Virus record (IMG/VR): IMGVR_UViG_3300022602_002355
Coordinates: 1-57,815 of that record
Direction: 5' to 3' (one strand)
Origin: a virus
DNA length: 57,815 nt
Below the pieces are notes generated by a model. That model had not been told where the DNA came from. It made no database searches and saw only the letters and a program-made list of their open reading frames with translations. Shown in pieces: positions 50,275 to 57,601 of this stretch; positions within the stretch are counted from its first letter, which is position 1; every line of letters starts with the position of its first letter. The position numbers were made by a program, and so were the translations under genes.

Positions 50275-50616
50275 ATGCCACGTAAGAAAAAAGATGAAAT
50301 TGCAAAAGTTGCGCCAGTTCCAGCCGGAACGCCATTAGTAAATGATGCCGGTAAGGTTGTTGCTATTGCCGATGGTAAACCAGCAAAAGGACCTAAGGTT
50401 ACTCCAGCTAAACAGACAAAAAAAACAACCGAAACTTGGCCTAAAGTTACTGTAGGTAGTCACTTAACTGTGACCACTTATGAAAATGGCAAGACTGAAC
50501 TTAAATGGGATGACGAAGCGTTGGCTCGAGATATTCGCAATGCTCTTGCCGAGTATGAAGCCAGTTTGGCAAAGCCAAAACGTAGCAGAAAGCCAAAAGA
50601 TATTGCTATTTCTTAA
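50275..50616 (+). CDS. Lys/Pro-rich hypothetical protein
   Basis: This 113-residue protein follows the transglycosylase gene by one base, with AAGGGAG before the ATG. Its N-terminal 55 residues are a basic Lys/Pro/Ala linker (MPRKKKDEIAKVAPVPAG). The central TWPKVTVGSHLTVTTYENGK and KWDDEALARDIRNALAEYEA form a small folded unit. The basic end (KPKRSRKPKD) may bind nucleic acid. An early promoter overlaps its last codons. The function is unknown. Confidence 0.55.
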   Translation: MPRKKKDEIAKVAPVPAGTPLVNDAGKVVAIADGKPAKGPKVTPAKQTKKTTETWPKVTVGSHLTVTTYENGKTELKWDDEALARDIRNALAEYEASLAKPKRSRKPKDIAIS

Positions 50617-50631
50617 ACTTTAATATATAAT
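50603..50631 (+). promoter_or_regulatory. Sigma70-type promoter (TTGCTA-17-TATAAT)
   Basis: A weak -35 TTGCTA (50603-50608) and a perfect -10 TATAAT (50626-50631) with a 17-base spacer. The next ATG is at 50638, at the predicted +1, as in the 21481 promoter. Confidence 0.6.
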
Positions 50632-50637
50632 TTATAC

Positions 50638-51168
50638 ATGAACAGAGATTACGCAGACGGAGTAACAGCAGAGAATATTACATTCTTTGTAGGTTTAGAA
50701 GTCGAACACACAGCCGCATACGGAATGGAAACCTTATTTGTTACAGGTGTACATGATCCAGATGTTATCTTAGATATGGCAAAAGAACACGGTGTCAAAC
50801 ACATTTACTTTGGTGCTAATCAGAGTTTTCCAAAACTCGATATAAATGATGTAACAAGTTGGCGACCATGGGAAAATATGATCAAATCCTGCTTGCAACA
50901 AGATTTTTGGTGTACGTTAGATTTTGATGTATCTTGTGTTGAAGGTGTATTAGAAGGCGGACTTAACGAATATAGAAAATTCATTTCTATGATCAGTGTT
51001 AAGATCCCGTATATTAATCAATTCAATTATCATGCAACTGTAAAGATTGATGATAAAGATTTCGAAGCAACTAATCCAGGTGTATGGACACATAGGCTCC
51101 GTGACTTACAACGTGAAACAAAGTTTACGGATTGGGATCAATATAAAGATGACGAGATTCAAGAATGA
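50638..51168 (+). CDS. Conserved hypothetical protein next to queD-like gene
   Basis: This 176-residue protein is probably translated from a leaderless mRNA. It contains FFVGLEVEHTAAYGMETLFV, a segment VKHIYFGANQSFPKLDIND, then TSWRPWENMIKSCLQQDFWC followed by TLDFDVSCVEGVLEGGLNE. The alternation of strands and helices could be a radical-SAM-free alpha/beta fold, but I cannot name it. I recall it next to QueD-like genes in related phages. Overlap of four bases with the next gene suggests coupling. Confidence 0.55.
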   Translation: MNRDYADGVTAENITFFVGLEVEHTAAYGMETLFVTGVHDPDVILDMAKEHGVKHIYFGANQSFPKLDINDVTSWRPWENMIKSCLQQDFWCTLDFDVSCVEGVLEGGLNEYRKFISMISVKIPYINQFNYHATVKIDDKDFEATNPGVWTHRLRDLQRETKFTDWDQYKDDEIQE

Positions 51169-51551
51169 TTATTAAACAAGATATTAGGCCATTAAAGATG
51201 ATTTGGGTTACCTTTCAAAAAGAAGGTATTCACAAGTATCCAGCCGCACTAACAGATCCTGCTCTTAAAACAGGCGACGAGTACGATGTTAGTTTCTTAG
51301 GATATCCACATCGTCATACATTCCATTTTAAAGTATGGATTCAAGTAACACACAATGATCGTGATATTGAATTCATTCAGTTTAAACGCTGGTTGGAAAA
51401 ACTCTACACAGGGTTACTACAACTAGATTACAAGAGTTGTGAAATGATGTCAGATGAATTACATGACGTTATTTCTCACAGGTATCCAAATCGAGAGATT
51501 TGGATTGAAGTCTCCGAAGATGGAGAAAATGGTTCATTTATTAAGTACTAA
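51165..51551 (+). CDS. queD: QueD-like 6-carboxytetrahydropterin synthase homologue
   Basis: This 128-residue protein has the T-fold pattern of the 6-pyruvoyl-tetrahydropterin synthase family: VTFQKEGIHKYPAA at the start, GYPHRHTFHFKVWIQV with an H-x-H zinc pair, DRDIEFIQFKRWLEKL in place of the usual G-x-V-x-D-F-x-x-L-K, and IWIEVSEDGENGSF with a Glu near the position of the family's pterin anchor. Some family residues are replaced, so activity is not certain. QueD makes the second intermediate of preQ0 synthesis. DpdA-, FolE- and QueE-like genes are nearby. Confidence 0.5.
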   Translation: MIIKQDIRPLKMIWVTFQKEGIHKYPAALTDPALKTGDEYDVSFLGYPHRHTFHFKVWIQVTHNDRDIEFIQFKRWLEKLYTGLLQLDYKSCEMMSDELHDVISHRYPNREIWIEVSEDGENGSFIKY

Positions 51552-51568
51552 AATAAGGAAATAGAAAA

Positions 51569-51814
51569 ATGGCAATTCCTGCCTATATTCAAAAAACTCT
51601 CCGCTTGAAACCCGAAGTTGAAAAGATCTTTGATGATCTAGAAGCATGGCATGATCATTGCCGTTTCAACCTTCTTCCTTTTAACCCTACAGACTTGTAT
51701 AAGTCGAAAGAATATCGCGATTGGCAGTATCGCAAGAACGGCGGCAAGTTCCGCGAACGCAAACCTTACTTAGGTAAGAATCCACGGTACAACAATGACC
51801 GTATTTCTAATTGA
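51569..51814 (+). CDS. Small conserved phage protein
   Basis: This 81-residue protein has AAGGAAATAG before the ATG. It contains KPEVEKIFDDLEAWHDHCRF followed by NLLPFNPTDLYKSKEYRDW, a pattern I recall from T4-like aquatic phages. The basic C-terminus (GKFRERKPYLGKNPRYNNDR) is probably flexible. It overlaps the glycosyltransferase gene by 20 bases. The function is unknown. Confidence 0.55.
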   Translation: MAIPAYIQKTLRLKPEVEKIFDDLEAWHDHCRFNLLPFNPTDLYKSKEYRDWQYRKNGGKFRERKPYLGKNPRYNNDRISN

Positions 51815-52865
51815 TCTAGAAGCTGTCGAGACTAGGTACACTGGCGAATGGAAAAGCCATGTACCTAATCTCTTGCGAAAGGCAGGACACGATGTTCAAA
51901 TTATATCTGGCCCTACTGATATTCCTTCAGCCACTACTCCTGGTGCTTTTCTTAATTTTGGCGGTACCAATATATATAAGTCAGCACAGGTTGAGCAGAT
52001 GGGTAGGTTGTTTTGCGACGGAGCCGTTCATCCCGGTGATCACTTTATCTTTACTGATGCTTGGCACCCTGGTATCATAAATTTAAAGTACATGAGTGAA
52101 TTGTTAAAAATTCCAGTAACTATTCACGCATTATGGCACGCCGGCAGTTATGATCCAGCAGATTTTTTAGGTCGCTTAATTGGTGATACACCGTGGGTTA
52201 GGAACGCTGAAAAGAGTTTCTATCACGCAATTAATCACAATTACTTTGCTACAGAATTTCATATTGAAATGTTCTGTAAAAATCTGTTAGGATATGAAAG
52301 TTCTGACATTGTTCGAAAATTTGCTAAAAACAAAATTGTACGAACAGGTTGGCCAATGGAGTATATGGATAGTACGTTAACAATGTACAAGAACATGCCC
52401 AAGCGTGATCTTATTTTGTTTCCGCATCGTATTGCTCCAGAAAAACAAGTTGAAATATTTAGAGACTTAAAAGAGCAACTACCCCAGTATGAATTTGTAA
52501 TTTGCCAGGATCAACATCTAACAAAGAATGAATATCATAATTTGTTAGGTGAAGCTAAGATAGTATTCAGTGCTAACTTACAAGAAACTTTAGGCATTAG
52601 TTGTTATGAAGGCGCATTGGTAGATGCTATACCGATGGTGCCGGATCGTTTGTCATACAGCGAAATGTATTATGAAGGATTTAAGTATCCTAGTGAATGG
52701 ACTGAAAATTGGGATAGTTATTTACAAAACGTCGAAAAATTATGTCATCATATCCTTGTAACAATGACACACTATGAGAAACGTATTCCGCAGGTAAGAA
52801 AACAAGCACTAGATTTAACTGAATATTTTTTTAGTGCAGATAAGTTATTGGAAAATATTAAATGA
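51795..52865 (+). CDS. GT-B-type glycosyltransferase
   Basis: This 356-residue protein has two Rossmann-like halves. The C-terminal one contains LILFPHRIAPEKQVEIFRDL, EFVICQDQ and FSANLQETLGISCYEGALVD followed by AIPMVPDRLSY, the strand-helix pattern E-x-x-G-x-x-x-x-E-A/G with donor-binding Glu residues of the GT4 type. The N-terminal half begins MTVFLIDLEAVETRYTGEWK. Donor and acceptor are unknown: DNA base, virion protein or host polysaccharide are possible. It overlaps the dehydrogenase gene by four bases, suggesting a joint sugar pathway. Confidence 0.7.
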   Translation: MTVFLIDLEAVETRYTGEWKSHVPNLLRKAGHDVQIISGPTDIPSATTPGAFLNFGGTNIYKSAQVEQMGRLFCDGAVHPGDHFIFTDAWHPGIINLKYMSELLKIPVTIHALWHAGSYDPADFLGRLIGDTPWVRNAEKSFYHAINHNYFATEFHIEMFCKNLLGYESSDIVRKFAKNKIVRTGWPMEYMDSTLTMYKNMPKRDLILFPHRIAPEKQVEIFRDLKEQLPQYEFVICQDQHLTKNEYHNLLGEAKIVFSANLQETLGISCYEGALVDAIPMVPDRLSYSEMYYEGFKYPSEWTENWDSYLQNVEKLCHHILVTMTHYEKRIPQVRKQALDLTEYFFSADKLLENIK

Positions 52866-53653
52866 TTGGAATTATTGGATTAGGTTTTGTAGGAGGTGCT
52901 ATTAAGGCATCAATTGATTGGGATCCTTCTACGGTATTAGTCGACGCAGATCCGTCACGCGGTACACATCCGTTTGAAGATCTAGCAAGAACAGAAGGTG
53001 TGTTTATTTGTGTCCCAACTCCGCAGGATGACGATGGAACATGTGACACAAGTATCCTAGAAGATATTCTAGCAAAATTAAAAGCACTAGATTATCATGG
53101 TGTTATTATTAGTAAATGCACAGCACCGCCCGATGTGTACACTCGCTTAAATGATCAATATATTAATCTAGTTCATGCTCCAGAATTTCTTACTGCGGCT
53201 AATGCTGTAAGAGATTATGCCAATGGTACCTTTGCCATTATTGGCGGCCGTGTTAAAGCCTATAGAGATCTAGCAGAAAAGATTATTAGAGAAACACAGC
53301 CTTCATTAGAATATGTACAACATTGTTCTATCGCCGAAGCAAGTCTAGCAAAATATACGATCAATTGTTTTATGAGTACAAAAGTAATATTCATGAACGA
53401 ACTAGCTAATTTAGCTAAACTGTCTAACTGCGATTATAATATAGTTGCTGGTTTGGTTAAAATGGATCCACGCATAGGCAAAAGCCACATGCAGGTACCA
53501 GGACCAGACGGATTGTACGGATTTGGCGGAGCATGCTTTCCAAAAGATACTAGTGCATTGCTCAAATATGCAGAAAGCGTTGGAGCTCAATTAAATGTAT
53601 TAGATGCGGCTGTAAAGAAAAATACACTGCTACGTTTGACAGAACCTAAATAA
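52862..53653 (+). CDS. UDP-sugar 6-dehydrogenase-like protein, shortened
   Basis: This 263-residue protein has the NAD site GLGFVG (Gly6-x-Gly8-x-x-Gly11), FICVPTP, the linker region APEFLTAANAVRDYANGTF, and the catalytic cysteine motif GFGGACFPKDTSAL with Cys225. This is the UDP-glucose/GDP-mannose dehydrogenase family, which oxidises the sugar C6 alcohol to a uronic acid. Usual members have 400-450 residues; the C-terminal UDP-binding domain is missing here, so the substrate may differ. The stop is followed by a 51-base gap without a promoter that I can see. Confidence 0.8.
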   Translation: MIGIIGLGFVGGAIKASIDWDPSTVLVDADPSRGTHPFEDLARTEGVFICVPTPQDDDGTCDTSILEDILAKLKALDYHGVIISKCTAPPDVYTRLNDQYINLVHAPEFLTAANAVRDYANGTFAIIGGRVKAYRDLAEKIIRETQPSLEYVQHCSIAEASLAKYTINCFMSTKVIFMNELANLAKLSNCDYNIVAGLVKMDPRIGKSHMQVPGPDGLYGFGGACFPKDTSALLKYAESVGAQLNVLDAAVKKNTLLRLTEPK

Positions 53654-53704
53654 TCAAGTAAAATAACTTAAAGACATCCACGTCATTAACTCGGAGAATA
53701 ATAA

Positions 53705-54469
53705 TTGACAACATTTACAACAGAAGATTTACAGAATGCACTCAATGGTGCAGAACAAATGAGCGATAAAGGCTACGAAGAAGCATACCTAGGCGACCAC
53801 TTGCGTTTTAAAATGAAACGTGAAGGTAAACGTTTTTGGGCAGGCGACAACATCAGCGAATATGTTACCGAAGAATTCAAAGCTAAACTAATCGACGAAG
53901 CAACAGAAGCATTTGAAACAGTTCTTGATCGATTGCTTATTGATCAAGAAAACGATCCTAACAGTAAAGGCACAGCACGTAGGCTTGCCAAGATGTACTT
54001 TAACGAAATAATGGCAGGTAGATATGATCCAGCACCAGACGCAACAGCATTTCCAAACGACAGCGCAGACCGTTATGAAGGTATGTTGGTTGTTCGTAGT
54101 GAGCTTCGCAGTATGTGTAGCCATCATCACCAACCCGTGGTTGGCGTTGCTTATATTGGCATTATTGCCGCCGAGAAACTTATCGGCTTATCAAAATACA
54201 CAAGAATTGCACAGTGGTGTGCCCGACGTGGAACTCTCCAGGAGGAACTTTGTAATGATATTGCTAGGGAAATCCAAAAAGCCACAGGCGCCACAGACTT
54301 AGGCGTATACATTCAAATGACACATGGGTGTTGTGAGAACAGAGGAATTATGGCTAAGAGTAGTTTAACACAGACTACAGTATTGCGTGGCGCATTTAAA
54401 GATGATATGGGAACAAAGAAAGAATTCTTTGACAATATTAAGATGCAACAAGAGTATGCTTCTAAATGA
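53705..54469 (+). CDS. folE: GTP cyclohydrolase I (FolE), TTG start
   Basis: TTG 53705 with CGGAGAATAATAA before it is preferred; the next ATG is 18 codons in. The 254-residue product has the zinc residues Cys138 and His141 in RSMCSHHHQP, plus Cys209 in MTHGCCENRG. KLIGLSKYTRIAQWCARRGTLQEEL matches the family core (G-L-S-K-x-x-R...R-x-Q-x-Q-E). It turns GTP into dihydroneopterin triphosphate, the first step of both folate and 7-deazaguanine synthesis. In this operon the second use is likely, with the DpdA-, QueD- and QueE-like proteins. Confidence 0.93.
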   Translation: MTTFTTEDLQNALNGAEQMSDKGYEEAYLGDHLRFKMKREGKRFWAGDNISEYVTEEFKAKLIDEATEAFETVLDRLLIDQENDPNSKGTARRLAKMYFNEIMAGRYDPAPDATAFPNDSADRYEGMLVVRSELRSMCSHHHQPVVGVAYIGIIAAEKLIGLSKYTRIAQWCARRGTLQEELCNDIAREIQKATGATDLGVYIQMTHGCCENRGIMAKSSLTQTTVLRGAFKDDMGTKKEFFDNIKMQQEYASK

Positions 54470-54693
54470 TAAGTGATTTAATTCTTTTATTTGTTGTACT
54501 AGGGCTCGGTATGCTTATTGGACACAATTGGCATTGGGAAAGTGAGCGTACTTACAAGGCACGACTATTGAAAGAATTAGATAGTGAACTTAAAGACGAA
54601 CTAACTGTAGCAAATAATCTAAATGATAGTCTTAAACAAGACCTGGCTGAATTAAAATCTAAACTACGCAAACTTCAATTAGAAAGGAAATAA
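54466..54693 (+). CDS. Small membrane-anchored coiled-coil protein
   Basis: This 75-residue protein overlaps folE by ATGA. One N-terminal membrane segment (LILLFVVLGLGMLIGHNW) is followed by a charged coiled coil (ELKDELTVANNLNDSLKQDL). It resembles an i-spanin in outline, but the lysis cassette is elsewhere and no lipoprotein partner lies beside it. The function is unknown. Confidence 0.55.
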   Translation: MISDLILLFVVLGLGMLIGHNWHWESERTYKARLLKELDSELKDELTVANNLNDSLKQDLAELKSKLRKLQLERK

Positions 54694-54694
54694 A

Positions 54695-54889
54695 ATGGCA
54701 AATAAATTAGGTAAATTAGCAAAAGTAAATGAAAACATCACTCTTAATCGTTACGATAACGGTTGGATGGTAGAAGTCAGTGGTCGCAATAAGAAGGACG
54801 ACTGGGCATCTGTTAAAACTCTTTGTAACACAGAAGAAGAACTTATTGCTGTGATTAAAGAGTGGAATTTAATGGATTTGGAAAACTAA
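54695..54889 (+). CDS. Small hypothetical protein
   Basis: This 64-residue protein starts one base after the previous stop, with AAAGGAAATAAA as a ribosome site. Its centre, RYDNGWMVEVSGRNKKDDWA, suggests a small beta sheet, and the end is a short acidic helix. I recall similar frames in T4-like aquatic phages. The function is unknown. Confidence 0.55.
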   Translation: MANKLGKLAKVNENITLNRYDNGWMVEVSGRNKKDDWASVKTLCNTEEELIAVIKEWNLMDLEN

Positions 54890-54898
54890 GGAAATATC

Positions 54899-55396
54899 AT
54901 GGCAACTTGGACCGTTAGTACATATTATAAAAAGTCTTGTCAAGAAGTTGAATCATATCATCAACGAGAAGGCGAGGGCAAAGTCACAGTCACTAACGGT
55001 TTCCGTTATGGCGAATGGACTGTAGAAACTTCAGACGATAAACCGCCAGAGTTTGAATTTACATTTGTACCTGGCGGTGACGGAAAGAAAGACAGCATTG
55101 ATATGCTAGACTGCGAAGTCAACAACATCGAAAGCGTTGACCTTGTTGAAATGTTTGACGGCGGTTGCTGGTACGATATTGACATTGAAGGATTAGAAGA
55201 AGACGAGGAAGAAGAGATCCGTGAATTCCTCGAAGAAAACACTCCTTACGATTTAGAAGAAGAAGGTTGGATGCAAGGCGATACCCATTGGTGGATCTGG
55301 GGTCCAATCGAAATTAAAGATGAAGATGGCGAAACTGTACGTATCATTTGTGCAGACGCCGACGGTAATGTTGTTGATTTTAAGGATGAAGAATGA
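54899..55396 (+). CDS. Acidic conserved hypothetical protein
   Basis: This 165-residue, very acidic protein has a central run of Glu/Asp (GLEEDEEEEIREFLEENTPY) and Trp-rich segments (FDGGCWYDIDIE, GWMQGDTHWWIWGP). Acidic surface and size would allow DNA mimicry or inhibitor activity, but there is no motif proof. TAAGGAAATATC before the ATG is a good ribosome site. It overlaps the next gene by four bases. Confidence 0.55.
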   Translation: MATWTVSTYYKKSCQEVESYHQREGEGKVTVTNGFRYGEWTVETSDDKPPEFEFTFVPGGDGKKDSIDMLDCEVNNIESVDLVEMFDGGCWYDIDIEGLEEDEEEEIREFLEENTPYDLEEEGWMQGDTHWWIWGPIEIKDEDGETVRIICADADGNVVDFKDEE

Positions 55397-55686
55397 GCTG
55401 GCTTAAAAGAAAAATCCGCAATTGGTTAAACAACGATGATAGCGAATTAGTTGAATTATCAAAGATTCGTAGTAACACCCTCGGTATTGGTAGAGCTACA
55501 GAGTTAGACAATAATAATAAACTGTCTTTTTCTATGCATAGAGCAAGAGGCGGAACTGTTGTAGAAACTTCTAATTATGATAGAATCAAAGACCGACATA
55601 ATACTACGTTATATATTATTACTAACGAACAAGACCTTGGACATGAAATTGCCAAGATTTTTACCATGGAATCACTGCGTGGCTAA
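55393..55686 (+). CDS. Small conserved hypothetical protein
   Basis: This 97-residue protein starts with an amphipathic basic helix (MSWLKRKIRNWLNN). The body, ELDNNNKLSFSMHRARGGTV and RHNTTLYIITNEQDLGHEIA, has alternating strands and helices. It overlaps its neighbours by four and 44 bases. I recognise no family. Confidence 0.5.
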   Translation: MSWLKRKIRNWLNNDDSELVELSKIRSNTLGIGRATELDNNNKLSFSMHRARGGTVVETSNYDRIKDRHNTTLYIITNEQDLGHEIAKIFTMESLRG

Positions 55687-55885
55687 ACATAGAAAGTTAC
55701 CGTATCCAACACAAGTTCCGGGATTAGACCAACAGCATCAATGGTATTTAGAATATAATGTAGACGCAATTAATTTGGGTCGTATGTGTGAAGAATTTCC
55801 GGGGTTGCGAAAATCCTGGGAACAGTTTAAAATGATGTATCAACTTTGTAAGAGTAAAGATGAAACTAACAAACAAAATTCTTAA
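55643..55885 (+). CDS. Small hypothetical protein
   Basis: ATG 55643 gives an 80-residue product (MKLPRFLPWNHCVAKHRKLP); earlier in-frame starts would overlap the previous gene more. It contains DAINLGRMCEEFPGLRKSWE with QFKMMYQLC, a helical unit with Cys. It overlaps the next gene by 26 bases. The function is unknown. Confidence 0.45.
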   Translation: MKLPRFLPWNHCVAKHRKLPYPTQVPGLDQQHQWYLEYNVDAINLGRMCEEFPGLRKSWEQFKMMYQLCKSKDETNKQNS

Positions 55886-56354
55886 TTGGTTGGAAGCACA
55901 CGGGCGTAAGCGTGTTATTCTTGATCGCGAAAGCAATGAACCATATCTAGAACGCTACTACGTTTTTCTAAAAGATCGTAAATGGTTTCCATTTAACGTG
56001 TTTGTACATAAGTTTCTTAAAAGTGATCCAGACGAGGTACATGATCATCCATGGCCATATGCCACACTTATTCTTAAAGGTGGCTATTATGAATACGTTC
56101 CTCGATTTAATTCACAAGGTTGGAAAATCGGAGAGACACGCTACTGGCGTGGTCCTGGACATTTCCGTATTTGTGGTCCAAAGAGTTTTCATCGTATTGA
56201 ATTACATCCAGATGTAACTGCATGGACTTGTTTTATCCCCGGACCACAAATCCGTGAATGGGGTTTTTTAGTAGGCCATTTTGAAAATCAAAAATGGATA
56301 CACAATGAAGATTTCTTAAAGGCTCGACGTGAAAAAGCAAATAATAACATATAG
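55860..56354 (+). CDS. Cupin-like conserved phage protein
   Basis: This 164-residue protein has the double-stranded beta-helix look of a cupin: DPDEVHDHPWPYATLILKGG (H-x-H type metal motif followed by strand and G-G turn), YYEYVP, and ICGPKSFHRIELHPDVTAWT as the second motif with His. Metal-dependent cupins include isomerases, dioxygenases and sugar epimerases. Its place between small hypotheticals and a phosphoribosyltransferase does not fix the substrate. It overlaps the next gene by 26 bases. Confidence 0.65.
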   Translation: MKLTNKILNWLEAHGRKRVILDRESNEPYLERYYVFLKDRKWFPFNVFVHKFLKSDPDEVHDHPWPYATLILKGGYYEYVPRFNSQGWKIGETRYWRGPGHFRICGPKSFHRIELHPDVTAWTCFIPGPQIREWGFLVGHFENQKWIHNEDFLKARREKANNNI

Positions 56355-56826
56355 TGATTATGAAAATTTAATTAGCAACATTTGTAGAGAAATACATCAT
56401 AGCGGATGGACTCCAGACTATGTTGTAGGACTTACTCGCGGCGGGCTAATTCCTGCCGTTTTCCTTAGCCACTGGCTAGATGTTAAAATGAATAGTTTAG
56501 ACATTAGCCTTCGAGATGGCGGTGATTGCGTTAGTAACGCAGGTATGGCCGCAGATGCATTTGACGGAAAGAATATTCTTATTGTTGATGACATTAACGA
56601 TACAGGCGCTACATTTAATTGGTTGATGCGTGATTGGATGGATATGGCTCATCCAGAGAGCGAAGTATGGGAAAAGGTCTGGAACGGTAATGTTAAATTT
56701 GCTGTAGTTGTAGATAACTTATCAAGTAAGTCTAAGGTTAGTATGGATTTTGTTGGAATGGAAATAAACAAAGCAGACGAAGATGTCTGGATTGAATTCC
56801 CTTATGAGGAGTGGTGGAAAAAATGA
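56329..56826 (+). CDS. Purine-type phosphoribosyltransferase, GTG start
   Basis: This 165-residue protein has the PRPP-binding signature ILIVDDINDTGATF (residues about 85-98) and the VVGLTRGGLIPAVFLSHWLD segment, as in xanthine-guanine or hypoxanthine phosphoribosyltransferases. It would turn a free base and PRPP into a nucleotide. In a 7-deazaguanine operon it might handle purines or a deaza-base, which is inference. GTG 56329 is the only start that keeps the N-terminal strand. Confidence 0.85.
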   Translation: MKKQIITYSDYENLISNICREIHHSGWTPDYVVGLTRGGLIPAVFLSHWLDVKMNSLDISLRDGGDCVSNAGMAADAFDGKNILIVDDINDTGATFNWLMRDWMDMAHPESEVWEKVWNGNVKFAVVVDNLSSKSKVSMDFVGMEINKADEDVWIEFPYEEWWKK

Positions 56827-57011
56827 CACAAGTTAAAGAAGGTAGTAAATGGGCCGGGGCAGATGGAAAAAGATTTCATGTCATTCATGTAATTGAAGCC
56901 AAAGATGGACACACATGGGTACATTATGAGCAAGACGGCGTGAAAGAATCACGCGAGTTTAGTTGCTATATCGAAAGTTTTTTAGAAAGATTTAGAGCGT
57001 TACCAGAATGA
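56823..57011 (+). CDS. Small hypothetical beta protein
   Basis: ATG 56823 overlaps the previous TGA (ATGA). The 62-residue product has a VKEGSKWAGADGKRFHVIHV start, then HTWVHYEQDG and REFSCYIESFLERF, the pattern of a small SH3-like barrel with a terminal helix. It overlaps the next gene by four bases. The function is unknown. Confidence 0.55.
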   Translation: MTQVKEGSKWAGADGKRFHVIHVIEAKDGHTWVHYEQDGVKESREFSCYIESFLERFRALPE

Positions 57012-57601
57012 TGATATCTAAATTTAACTATATTACAGCAAAGGCGCAGAATAAACTTTGCCGTTCCCTTATATATACGTTATCTAAATTAGAAAACATA
57101 GTAACATCTCCAGTTACATGGTTATTTCGATTAAAGGACGATTCAACTAAGATTATGACCGCCTATGAAATTCAACAAATAAAAACTGTTGATTTTAAAT
57201 GGTCAACTAGTGCATCGGGTGCAACTGGAACAACATCAAGACCGGCCGGACAGCGTGTTGGTTATACTGTCGGTAATGGATTTACACCACCGAGAGATTC
57301 TATCACATTTAATAGTGCAGATCGTAAACCTGTTCTGATTATCACTGGTGATGGTGACGTAGAATGGCATGGAAAACCTTCGGAGGCCGCAAAAGCATTA
57401 GAACGATCTTTTCAATTTACAGTAGAAGATATGAAAGGTGTTACTAAGGCCGCTAGACGCAGATATTATTTAAAGGCCTGTCAAAATATTCTAAATAAAG
57501 CAGAGAGTATGGAACATGCCGAATTTATTGACTTTTTAAAGAAACAAGTGTACAATAGAGAACGCAAAGTTATTATAGACAGTTTACAAGGAACAAATTA
57601 A
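57008..57601 (+). CDS. Conserved hypothetical protein
   Basis: This 197-residue protein (ATG 57008, another ATG three bases later) has a basic N-terminus, a Ser/Thr/Gly-rich central linker (WSTSASGATGTTSRPAGQRV) and SADRKPVLIITGDGDVEWHG. The C-terminal part (ARRRYYLKACQNILNKAESM) is helical. It overlaps the QueE-like gene by one base. I recognise no family; similar proteins probably exist in related phages. Confidence 0.5.
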   Translation: MMISKFNYITAKAQNKLCRSLIYTLSKLENIVTSPVTWLFRLKDDSTKIMTAYEIQQIKTVDFKWSTSASGATGTTSRPAGQRVGYTVGNGFTPPRDSITFNSADRKPVLIITGDGDVEWHGKPSEAAKALERSFQFTVEDMKGVTKAARRRYYLKACQNILNKAESMEHAEFIDFLKKQVYNRERKVIIDSLQGTN

